Assembly: GCA_012845835.1 (NCBI GenBank)
Contig: JABAKD010000024.1
Coordinates: 3,142,061 to 3,206,060, forward strand
Direction of reading: 5' to 3'
DNA length: 64,000 bases
DNA from: Undaria pinnatifida
Taxonomy: Eukaryota; Sar; Phaeophyceae; Laminariales; Alariaceae
Shown: piece after piece, positions 31,926 to 43,367 of the stretch
Layout of the letters: each line of letters begins with the position of its first letter
Numbering within the stretch: position 1 is the first letter of the stretch
Made by a program: the position numbers and the translations under genes
The notes under the pieces: model-generated
Database searches by the model: none
Told to the model about the DNA's origin: nothing
The model's input: only the letters and a program-made list of their open reading frames with translations

Positions 31926-32641
31926 AGCCTGGGGTTGGTCATCATCGTATTGAAAGTTGTGGGCCTTCTAATGGCCGTCACAAGATAGCATAAGGCCGCC
32001 CTGACTTCTTCGCCATGTTGCGTTCTTTCCCAGGTGCCATTGATGGTGGACGTGATACCCTCTGTTAGCCCAATGCCATCCTTAGCCAGTTCCCAGGGTC
32101 TGCTAGTATGACATTTTTTTTTCTTTTCATTTTCTTTTTTCTCTTCTTTTTTCCTTGCCTTGCTTCCTCTTCTTGTCTTGTCTTTTCTAGCTTTTCTTGT
32201 CTTTTTCTTCTCTTTTCTTGCCTTTTTCGTTTCGTTCCGTTTTCTTCTCTTTTCTTTCCTTTCCTTTTATCTTCTTTTCTTTTGTTTGTTTCTTTTCTCC
32301 AATTGACTTACGCCTGTCGTGAGTATGCGTAGTGATAGATACTACGTGTATTATATACGTTGTAGTTTTCATTGGGTAGCAATCGGAATAGTTGGTTTCT
32401 CCAGGCGCGAGTAATGAGACGTATGCACCGGCATGGACCTGGCACATCATGGGCTGACTCCCGATTTCACTTTTATATGTTTCTGGTGGAGGCATGAATT
32501 GCGTCAGCTGTGATATATGCGTGCACCACCTTGGGTTGTGTGTGTTTTTCCCTGGGGTATTCCTCAGCTCCAGAGTGACTGGAGCCTGTCCTGTGACCAC
32601 GGACTTGATTATGCGAGTTAATGTGAGAACAACAACAACAA
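30424..32641 (+). mobile_element. 5'-truncated non-LTR retrotransposon (LINE-AAC)
   Basis: Insertion inside the CCATGG satellite. It starts abruptly in the reverse-transcriptase domain, continues through a C-terminal region ending at the stop after 31925, then a 3' UTR with a T/C-rich segment (32108-32300) and the conserved 3' end (32428-32626) finished by (AAC)n at 32627-32641. Satellite sequence resumes at once. The orphan 3' ends at 28622, 43107 and 60745 belong to the same family. Flanking sequence 'ggtcatgccatgg' and 'ggtcagccacgg' may be a decayed target duplication, but satellite similarity makes this uncertain. Confidence 0.85.
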
Positions 32642-32644
32642 CAA

Positions 32645-33880
32645 TGGTCAGCCACGGTCGGTCGTGCATGGTGTAACCATGGTGAACAGTGGTCATGCAT
32701 GGCTCATCCATGATGAACAATGGGTAATACCGTTGAAATTCGTGAAACCATGGGTTAATCCATAGTCATCCATGATCGTGCCATGGTCTAGCGTGGTATC
32801 AATGGTGAACCACGGGTCATGCCATGGTTATGCCATGGTCATGCCACGGTCATGCATGGTGAACTATTGGTCATGCCATGGTCATTCCATGGCCGAACCG
32901 TGCTCATGCCATGATCATGGTTTACCATGGTGAATCCGTGGTAACCCATGATCATGGTCGTGCCATGGTTATGCATGGTGCATACATGGTGAAACATGGT
33001 CACGCATGGTCATACCATGGTCATGCCCTAGTACATCGATGGTGAACCACGTGATCATGCATGATCATCCCGTGGTCATGCCCTAGTACATCGATGGTGA
33101 ACCATCGTGAAACATAGTTATCCATGTAGGCTCACCACGGCATGCCCTAGTACATCGATGGTGAACCATCGTGAAACATAGGTATCCATGTAGGCTCACC
33201 ACGGCATGATCTTGGCATGCCATGGTGCTTCCATGTTCAAGACCCATGGTTCACCAAGGTATGACCAAGGTGCATTCATGGCATAAGTCATGGTGCTTCC
33301 ATGTTCAAGACCCATGGTTCACGAAGGTATGACCAAGGTGCATTCATGGCATATGATGTACCATGGAGCAACCGTGGCATGACCATGGTGCGTTCACGGT
33401 ATGATCCATGGTTCACCATGGCATGACCGTGGCGTGGCGCGTCCATGGGCGGCCATAAACTGGTCATGGTACACCCATGGTGCATGGATAGCACGGCATG
33501 AGATATCCCATGACATGTTCATAGTACGTCCCATGTGACAAGCCATGGGACATGCCACGAACAAGCCATGAACATGCCATGGCATGTCCACGAAGACGGG
33601 ACCATGGTGAATCCATGGCATGTCCACGAAGACGGGATCATGGTGCATCCATGGCATGTCCACGGGAATGTGCCATGGCTAATCATAGCATGCCATGGCT
33701 TGTTCATGGCAGTGCCATGACATTGCCATGGTCATTGCCATGGCCTCACATGTCCCATGGCCCATGCAAGGTTCATGGCACGTTCCATGGACCTTTCCAT
33801 GGACCATCCTTGGCCGATCGCGGACCAACCATGGATTAGCGAAGGACTATCCATGGACCATCCATGCACGCGCCACGGTG
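32645..33880 (+). repeat. CCATGG-rich satellite, right block
   Basis: Over 1.2 kb of short CATGG/CCATG palindromic units. It includes larger duplications, e.g. 'ccctagtacatcgatggtga' at about 33028, 33080 and 33144, and 'catgtccacgaagacggga' at about 33583 and 33620. Confidence 0.92.
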
Positions 33881-34781
33881 TCCAACAAAAAGCAAAAATG
33901 TACCAGACAAGATCACTGCAGTGTTTTCGGATAAAACGTTTTTCCATATTTTTAGCAGGTGCAACACTGTTTCCGGTATATTTTCGACCCTCTCACGACT
34001 CTCCGCCGACAAACGTCGTTTTCCAGTACTAGTGCTCGAAGCATCTTCCTCACGGTAGTTCAAGCGTGTAGGTCATAGGCAATCTTTATTGTCGGGCGCC
34101 GGATCGATCGGGTGCCTTTCATCACGAATAACGCCTCGTACACTAAAACAACTCCAGAACCTCTGCTACCCGTGGGCGATTTTGAAAAATGAAAGCTTCT
34201 CATTAGGCTGCTGAAACTGGTTTAACTCAGATATCGGCGGCAACGCCGAGCACTAGTAGTAGCCGGACCTATCTGGGCGTCTAGTTCGGCCGTCAGTAGC
34301 GTCCTACGCGGCCACAGCAGGTAGATACGAAATAGGAGCTCTGGAATGGCCAAACTTCTTGCTTCTGAGCAATTTCGTTTCATGATGCAAACACAGCCAT
34401 GGCTGCCTTCCCTTGCAGAACCGAGGCCCCCAGCACCTCCCAGAAGCTACAACGAACAGGCTATGCGCGATACACGTTGGCCGGGAGATGGTCCAAGGCC
34501 TATAATAGTCATGGAGCAATGCGTTGTTCGGCAGGGGGAAATGATACCGATATGGCCTTATTTTACCAGAAATAGTACAGCTGCTGCGAAAAACGCCATT
34601 TTTATTTTTCAAAAGCCCTAAGTGCTGTTTTTTTGTGTCGACTACTGGATCCCTTAGCTAAGCAGCAGCTGTAAGTAGCTGTAGCCGCTGTAGAGGGGTT
34701 AAACCTATGCAATTACCATCGCAAACAAAAAAAGTCCCAAACAAATTTTAAGTAGTTTTTCTCCCCCAAAAGCGGGGGCAG
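33881..34781. other. No supported gene
   Basis: A 91-codon + ORF at 34346-34621 and a 102-codon minus ORF oppose each other; neither resembles a known family or has clear splice or start context. Confidence 0.35.
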
Positions 34782-34856
34782 TTTGTATGGGGCTATAGCG
34801 AAGGATCGCTTAAATGAGATGCTGGCTGCGCTGCAGCAGCAGGAAACGTTCCAAAG
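34782..34856 (+). CDS. Candidate small exon, unknown
   Basis: LYGAIAKDRLNEMLAALQQQ then ETFQ, preceded by gcgggggcag and followed by a gtatgc donor that opens a (GCAT)n tract. It looks like a helical segment of a real protein; no partner exons found. Confidence 0.25.
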
Positions 34857-34892
34857 GTATGCATGCATGCATGCATGCATGCATGCATGCGA
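34857..34892 (+). repeat. (GCAT)n microsatellite
   Basis: Seven to eight gcat units; the Met-His-Ala-Cys ORF is a shadow. Confidence 0.9.
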
Positions 34893-35102
34893 CAAAGATA
34901 TGCTGATCAAAGCAAACCCAAACACTCAAAATAACCCCCCAAAGATGAAACGACATCCAGAATCCCCCCCCCGCTGGTCTAAGACTATGGCTGTGCATGG
35001 AATGGGTACACACCGCCCCCTCTCTTGTTTGCCCGCCTACTCCGCATAGTCCTACCCTTCTCATGTATCGCCACCTTTTGCTTGCTCGTCAATCGCCGAC
35101 TA

Positions 35103-35290
35103 CAGCAGTGGGGGTCTCCCTATAGTGCCGGTTGAATAGTGCTCGTTTCCGACATAATCCCGGTGAAATATCTTGGCACGACTGAAATCCTCTAGACTAT
35201 ACAAGTACGGGGCACTATAACCAACATGTGTCGGTGCCCGGTACACTGCCGGCATGGTGGGCGGGCACATACCAGCACTAAAAGGAGAGT
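35103..35290 (+). mobile_element. MITE-A copy
   Basis: Left end cagcagtgggggtctcccta, internal 'tatagtgccggttgaatagtg', right end 'ataccagcactaaaagg'. More decayed than the others. Confidence 0.6.
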
Positions 35291-35648
35291 ACGCACCCAC
35301 GCACAGAGTCAGGTCCGATCGCTGTTCAGCGTCTGCACAGCCAGGCCGGCAACGTTCCAATTCCCGAGAGGTCAAAAACGTACACACAAGACGGACAAGA
35401 CACACGGCCCACTAGTGCTTAGCGTTCGTGTGTTTTAGCGCCCTCCCCCCTTCTTACTCGCTACCTTCGCCGCGCCGCCGCCCCCAAATCTAAACCCAAA
35501 CCGTTCCACAAAAAATCAAACCAAACTACCTAAAATCCCCCAACAAAGATCCCAACAGTCCCAGAAGCCCCTCCTTTGTCCGCCCGCCTATTTCCGCTTA
35601 AACTTATCATTTTTCGCTGCTCCCCCCGTCCTCCCTTTGATAGCTCGC

Positions 35649-35910
35649 CTATTTCCTCTTGGCCTTCTTCTTTTTGGCACCCCCGCCCTTCTTTTTCGCT
35701 ACCGCCCCCCCCCCTCCCCCTCCAAACCCAGAGGTAGCCTTCGCCGCCACTACCACTCCCTCCGCCTCCCCTCCTCCGGCCGCTGGTGTTACGGTAGCAG
35801 AGCCGACGCCTCCCCACTGAGCCATCTGAGACATGGTCCTCTCAACGAGGTCAAGGTAGGGTCTAGACCGGAGGAATGCCGAGTCTCGAGCTACTTCGGT
35901 GAGGCCGTAT
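35649..35910 (-). CDS. JmjC gene exon 9 (C-terminus)
   Basis: Completes an Arg codon, then [20 protein letters not shown] and [14 protein letters not shown], a Gly-rich stretch and the KKK-rich tail with TAG stop. Acceptor ccctccag. Confidence 0.85.
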
Positions 35911-38900
35911 CTGGAGGGAACGGGGAGAGGAGAGGGGGGGGGGAGGGGGGGGGGGGGGGTACTCAGTTTGTGCATGGCCGTAGTCGTATGACCATAGACC
36001 CTCGCATCCCTACTATGCCGGGACGAAGCACGTCCCAGGTTTTCCTTCAACCAGGCAGACATTGCTTGCACCAAGCGGAAAGCGCCGTGAGGTGTGCGGC
36101 GAGTCGGGTGAAGGGTGAACGAGAGGAGGAAGGGGCGGGGGGTAGCGAGAGGAGGGGGGTAGCGAGAGGAGGGGGGTAGCGAGAGGAGGGGGGGGGGGGG
36201 GTTACGGCAAACGACGCATGCTACCTCATCCAAAACCAGACTTGGAGAACGAACGAAAGTACACGAACAATCTCATGGGGGAGGAAAATAACGAAGCCCT
36301 TCGATATGGGTATAGGTCCACGGTTGGGAAACCCCACCAGCCAAAACACATTCTGGCCGAAAAAGTGCTACTCCTATCGTAGCGGGGGGTCAAACGCCTC
36401 GGAAATCTTCAGCATTTGAGCACCGGACGACGAGAGTGGTGGTGGGGGGGGGGACCCACCTTACGTCCCCGTACATCTCCTTGAAAATGTTGGTAATCTT
36501 GGCATGGTGGTCCAGCATTTTCGTGGCGACTTCACCTGTAGTTTCGCCGCCGCCGAGAACCTGTGATAAGTACAAGGGGTTCCATGCGCGGAAGCGGTCT
36601 TGATTTAATAAAAGCAACCGCATTACACAAAATACAAGAAAAAACAAACAGCAGCAGTAGCAGCAGTGGCGGTAGCAGCAGCAGCAATAACGACAGCAGC
36701 AGCGGCCATATAATGAATAACAGCAGCAGCAACAGCAACAGCAAGCGACAACGCAATCACCTCGGCAACCAACCAACCGACCATCCAACAAACCAAAAAC
36801 TCAACCATCCAACCAACGAACCAACCAACCCACCAACCCACCGACCAAACAACCAACGAATCAACCAACCAACCAACCGAGTAAGCAACCGAGTAATCAG
36901 CCAACCAACCAACCAACCAACCAACCAACCAACCAACTAACCAATCAACCAACCAACCAATCAACCAACCAACCAACCAACCAAACAGCCAAACAACCAA
37001 ACAACAACATTCCAAGGTCTAACTCGAAAAAAAGGCGAGGACTGTGGACAGGGAAAAAAATCTGCACACGCGAAGTAGCCTGTATCTCTTTCTCGCCTCC
37101 TCGTCCGGAACTCCTTCCCAGCGGCCCGGCTAAGGGTCATGTTCAACCCCTACCCGCGGCCAACCAATCCACCGAACAATCAACCAACCCCAAAAAATCA
37201 ATCAACCAACCAACCAACCAATCAACAAAACAAGCCAACCAAGAAACCAACAAGCCAATCAGCTAACCAACGCTGTTTGCTTGCTGCAAGCCCCTCGGTT
37301 TTTTCACTCTGGCGGCGGGTCTGTTTCTCCAACCATCCAATCAACCAATCAAGCACGCAGCCGACCAACACCAACCAACCGAAGCAAGCAACCAACTAAC
37401 CATTCAACCTACCAGCCTACAAACACCTCAAATCAAATCGAAAATATATATCTCTTCTCTCGCCTCCTCATCCGAAGCTCCCTCCTCCCAGCGGCCCGGC
37501 TGAAGGTTGCGTTCGATCCCGGCCACCGTTCCCTTCATTTCATCCACCTGAGCCTCCTTCATCGCCGACCACCTTCAACAACCAACACAAAGGCGCAGGG
37601 TGGGGGGAATGGGGGGGGGGATGTTTGTTTAAGCGGGGGGGGGCTGGCGGAGGTGGCGGAGTGAGGGTGGGGAGAGTGGGGATGGGGTGGGGGGATGGAG
37701 AAGGGAGGTGGGGGGGGGAGGGGGGTGGGAGGGTCGGGGTGTGGGGAGGTAAGGGGCTCGCACTCAGACCGACGTGTGCCACATCATGTGGTACAGCCGC
37801 ACGTCATATGGAGACATCATTTTGGGAGTGGGTGTGGGGTGTGGGAAGCGATACGACAGAGTACGCCCGGCAGCGCAATAGCCAGGGGGATGATGCGCTC
37901 ACCTGGTCAATCCCGCGACTGTGCGCTCCCCAACAAACCCCAGCGGCAGGGCCGTGAACAACCTCCAGTAGTCCTCCTCGCTAACCGACTTCTCAAGGGG
38001 ACTCTCAACTTCGTCTTTCTGACCCGACCGTGCCAGCGAGTACGAGCGGAGCGTCGCGTAGTTTAGCCCCCAGATGTGAGTGTCGACGCCGATCGTCAGG
38101 TGTACCGAGGGGTCTCCTTTGCCGCCAGGGTTAGCGTTGTCGTTAGCGTTAGCGTCGGACGGGATATTTACCGTGTCCGTCGTGTGCGGAAAACCGGCCG
38201 GGACGTAAAGAACCTGCGCACGCAGGCAGGGGCAGAAGGGCAGGGGAGGGAGACGTACCCGGGGTGTATTCATCTTAAGCATAGCCGTAGTCTTATGACC
38301 ATAGACCCTCGCATCCCCACAATGCCGGGACGGAGGACGTCAGGTTTTCACCGACCAGGCAGACATCGTGTGCACCAAGCGCGAAGCGCCGTTGTTTGGC
38401 GAATCGCACGAAGGGTGGGCTGCATCCTACTAAGAACCACTCGCGAGACGGGCTTTTGACGGGCTTTCGCACTTTGTGCGTACTTTCTGGCATAAGGAAG
38501 ACTGCTTCGAACTAATTTATTAGTGTTTTTGTGTGGCCACTTCCAGAGACAGCAATGGGGATGCTTATGTAACTGCCCAGTGGATGCGTTACCGGGCGGG
38601 GGGGGGGGGGTGTACTCAGTTTGTGCATGACCGTAGTTGTATGACCATAGACCCTCGCATCCCTACTACGCCGGGACGGAGCACGTCGGGCTTTCATTAA
38701 CCAGGCAGACATTGCTTGCACCAAGCGCGACGCGCCGTGAGGTGCTCGGCGAGTCGCATGAAGGGTCAACTGCATCCTTCCAAGAACCGCTCGTGAAACG
38801 ACTTCGGCACCTTGTGCCTACTTTCTTGCTTATGAATGACAGAGCCAATGAGTTACGTTGTTTTCTGGTGTGGCCACTCCAGAGACAGCGATGGGTATTA

Positions 38901-41900
38901 CTATGTAATTGCCACGTCGGTGCCTTACCACATTCACACTACGTGATGCGATCATTCCCCTTGTGCGGAGTTAAGGTTCTCCACCCCGCACAATATGATC
39001 TACTCGATAACCACCATCGTGACCGCCAGGCAGAGGGGGGGGGGGGGGGTGCGTAATTATTTGTTGCTTGACTTAGTCATTTGACCATTGACCACGCACC
39101 TCTTTTGAGACAGAGCACCGTTCCTACTCCTAATAGAGACACCTCCAACTTGTGGGCGCTCAATACGCTTCTTCCATATAATACATACCAGGTAGAAACT
39201 GTTTGCTTATCCTATCCCCGTCCTGTTTCGCCGTCTGCGGCCACCATCTATCTTCTAGTATACCGATCGTTTTCTCGCTACTCTTCAGTCTACCAAACTC
39301 TCCCTATTCCTAATAGAGACACCTCCAACTTGTGGGCGCTCATTACGCTTCTTCCATATATTACATACCTGGTAGAAACTGTTAGCTTATTCTATCCCCG
39401 TCCTGTTTCACCGTCTGCGGCCACCATCTATATCCTAGTATAGCGATCGTTTTCTCGCTACTCTTTAGTCTCCCAAACTCTTCCAGAGAAGGGGGGGGGG
39501 GGTAATATGAAGAGTAGGGGAGGGGGGATAAGGGCGAGGGGGGAGAGTAAGGACGGTAGCAGGGGGGGGGAGGGGTAAGGGTGGAAGTAAAAACGGGGAT
39601 GGTAAGGACGGGAGGGGGGGGATGTAGGGTGGTAGGGGGAGCAGAGAACAGGACTTTCGTAACACTAAGTTTCCTTCGCGGGGAGTGGGGGGGGTCACCT
39701 GTCCAGGCTCCAAGACGACGTCGAGCAGAGCCCCCGGCTTGCCCTCACCAATCAGCTCATCCAGGGACAGCACGTCCGGTCCTTTGCCCCGCGCCAAGGG
39801 GTCGGCCTTAGGCTTGGCTCGCGGGGGCGGGGGGGGGAAGACTCGCCAGCGCTTGCAGCCCTGCAAAACCCCCCCGTAAAATACAGACAACAGTAGGGCG
39901 TTGAGACACGACGTCGCGGTGCGGCGACAAAATGGGCCACGCGGGGTGGGGGGGCGGGGGGGGCAGCAGGAGACGAGGGTGGCGAGGTGGGGCATGGAGG
40001 ATAACGGGAGGGGGGGGGGGAGGCGCAGAGCACGAGGTTTAGCCCGCGCGATCGCTGTCGTTGTTGCAGTGGCGCATTGTAAATGTTACCACGTACACTT
40101 GTTTCATGCTTGCTGCAACTGGTGCAATCGTAGTCAGAGTGTGGATGATTGCCGCGTGCGAACATTATACCATTTAACCCCCCCTCCCCCCCTCCTCCCG
40201 ACCCGGCCCTCTCCGCCCCCCACCCTCCCCCTCACTATCAACCCCACCCCACTACCCTCTCCCCCTTACCACCACCCCTCCTACTACCATCACCACCAGC
40301 CCCCAAACCCAGCCACCCAACGTCACCTCCACAACCACAACCACCATCACCAACATTTATCTTGCCTGCATCTGCATGACGAAGACGTCCTGCTTGTTGG
40401 AGTGTGGGGGAGCCACGACCACCACCATTACCAGAATCACCAGCACCCCTCGACACCACCCCTATCTCCACCATCAACACCCGCACTACCCTCGACCACC
40501 CCCCCCCCCAACCACACCACATTCACCACCACCACGATATATCTCGCCTGCGTCTGCATGACGAAGACGTCCTGCTTGTCAGTGTGGGGGGGAGCCGAAG
40601 TCTTCTGTCCAGCAGCTGTGATGTACAGATTAAGGCACACAGGAATGTCCAGGGCTTCCATGACATCGAGACAGATACCGGCCAGCGGCCGCACATAGCA
40701 CCCCGCGCTGTTGATCACAACCTGCGGCGGCCAAAAAGAGCTATATTGTTGGTGTGATTGGTCGATTCTTTTGTTGGTTAGTTGGTTAGCTGGTTGGTTG
40801 ACTGGTTGGTTGATTGACTGAACCACTGCCATCTACTACTGCCAATACGACTGCTAATACGACTACGACCACCACAACAGCCACTACTACTGCCACTACC
40901 ACTACGATTACCACCACCACCGCTGCAACCACCACCACCACAACCACAACTATCACCACAACTGTCACTACCACCACCACTGTCTAACATACCGTGCCGC
41001 TCTTCTCCTTCAGGGCCTGCTGCACGTCCTCGAACCTCAGCTTGGCGTCCTCGAAGCTCCTGCCTCTAGGGACCGAGACCTCAGCCATCCTCCAGCCCGA
41101 AGACCCCTCGCTAAACGTCCCTCTGCCCGCCTGTCGCAACACAAAAACATGCAACACTTCAAGGGTGCCATCAGCAGCGTATACACACTGGGGACACGCC
41201 GATAACTACCCGAATATTGCGTCACACGGCTCTCTACCCGAGTATGACCCAAATGAGCCATCCTCTAGCCCGAAGGCCCCCCCCACTGCAAAGGTGCCTC
41301 GACCCGCCTATCAAGACAAACAAATGATCAACAAGCCAAGGGTGGTTTTAAAAGGGTATACAGGTTGGAGGTAGCCGAGTACCTGCCCGGCTATTGGGTC
41401 ACCCGGGTATCTACGCGAGTATGATCAAAATGAGCCATCCTCCAGCCAGCCCGAATCCCCTATACTAATGTCCCTCAGACCGCCTGCCTGCCACAACAGG
41501 CAAACGTGCAACATTTCAAGGGTGTGTTTAGCAGCATACATGCTCTGAGCGCACCCACGAACCCACCCGATTATGACCAAAACGGGTACATACTCTGGGG
41601 GTACCCAGGTACCCACCCGACTGTAACTAAAACGGGAATATACTCTGGAAGTACCCGGGTACCTACCCGAGTATGCAAACGCACAGCATTTCGACGGTGT
41701 GTTAGTGGTGTGAAAACTATGGGGGCACACGGGTACCTACCCGAGTATGCAAACACGCAACATTTAAGGGTGTGTTTAAGAAGGGAAGGTAATGTGGGGG
41801 TACACGGGTGTCTACGCTAGTGTGACCAAAATGAGCCATCCTCCACCCGAAAAAACCCTCAATACACATCCATCTACCCGCTGGTCACAAGAAACACGCG

Positions 41901-43335
41901 TCCAACGTTTCAAGGGTGTATTTTGTTGGATAGATACTCCGTGGGTACACGGTGCCTACCCGATCATAGTCAAAATGGTCGTATACTCTGGGGGTACCCA
42001 ATTGGTACCTACCCGAGTATGCGAACAATTTCGAGCGTGTGTTTAGTAGGGCACATACACACTTTGAGGGCACCCGGGTACCTACTCGAGTACCACCGAA
42101 ATGAGTAACCCCGAAGCCCCGTCGCTGAAGACTCCTGTGCCCGCCTGGTGCAACAAAAACACGTGAAATATTTCACACCTTCGCAAACGAAAGGCTTCAA
42201 GTTTGACGTCCAAATTACGGTGTTGTTTAGTGCGGGTATATACTTTGGAGGTACACGGGTATCTACCCTAGTTTGACAAGAATGAGCCATCGTAAAGTCG
42301 CCTTGCTATAGGTCCCTCTGCGCGCCCGTCACAACAAATAAAGCGAGGGGGGGGTTACCTCGACGAAGTCGGAGTCGACGGCGGTTTGAACGCCGTAGGG
42401 TTTTCAAACAGTTAACGGTGTTGGTTGGGGGGGCGGAGTTTCACCTCGACAAAGTCAGGCGTCGACGGCGGCTTGAACATTAAAGGGTTTCTGCAAGTGT
42501 CACGGAGATGTTGGGGAGGTTGGAGGGGGGGGGCGGCTCACCTCGACAAAGTCGGCGTCGACGGCGGCTTGGACGTCGTCAAGAGTGTACTGCCCCGCCA
42601 AGCTGGGAAGGCTCGCGTCGCAAAAGAACGGTTTCTTCTGCCACATCTGTTGGGAAATAAAAAACGACGCCAACAGCATCAACAACAAAAACAAATGCCA
42701 GCAGTAGCAGCAATAACACCAACAACCACAACACCACCACCCACGACAACAACAAACAACAGCTATCAATATAGCCACTGCTGCAGTTGTGCTCGCGGGA
42801 TTACAGTAAGTTACTCCAGTTCTATGGAAACGTATACCATTTCTTGCAGCAGCAAGCAACGTTGTACAGCCATACGCATTGTACGTAATACTGCCTTGTG
42901 CTGTTCCGTGTTCTGAGAGCCCTATCCTGCCCCACGTCTACAACAAAACTATTTATCATCGTACCCACACAATATTGATAGCACTGAAACTCGCGTTACA
43001 CCGTATTTGTAATGGCTGCTGTTGTCAACTTGTCGGCGTTGGTGGTCGGCGGTCGCTTCAGGAAATTCAAAAAGGGGTCCCAATTTTATGGCGTCGTCAA
43101 TATTAGATACGTGTGCACCGGCCTGGACCTGGCACATCGTAGACTGACTCCCGATTTCACTTTTTTATATGTTTCTGGTGGAGGCATGAATTGCGTCAGC
43201 TGTGATATATGCGTGTACCACCTTGGGTTGTGTGTGTGTTTTCCCTGGGGTATTCCTCAGCTCCAGAGTGACTGGAGCCTGTCCTGTGACCACGAACTTG
43301 ATTATGCGAGTTAATGTGAGAACAACAACAACAGC

Positions 43336-43367
<32 letters not shown>

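Noticed and set aside
34346-34621. 91-codon + ORF starting MAKLLASEQF
   Set aside because: Plausible composition, but opposed by a longer minus ORF and without splice context or family similarity.
36460-36465. gtaagg donor for JmjC exon 8
   Set aside because: Stronger than gtgggt by sequence but gives phase 0, which cannot join exon 9 in its conserved-looking frame.
36623-37399. Asn/Pro/Thr-rich or Trp/Leu/Val membrane-like ORFs
   Set aside because: Frames of the (CCAA)n array in a JmjC intron.
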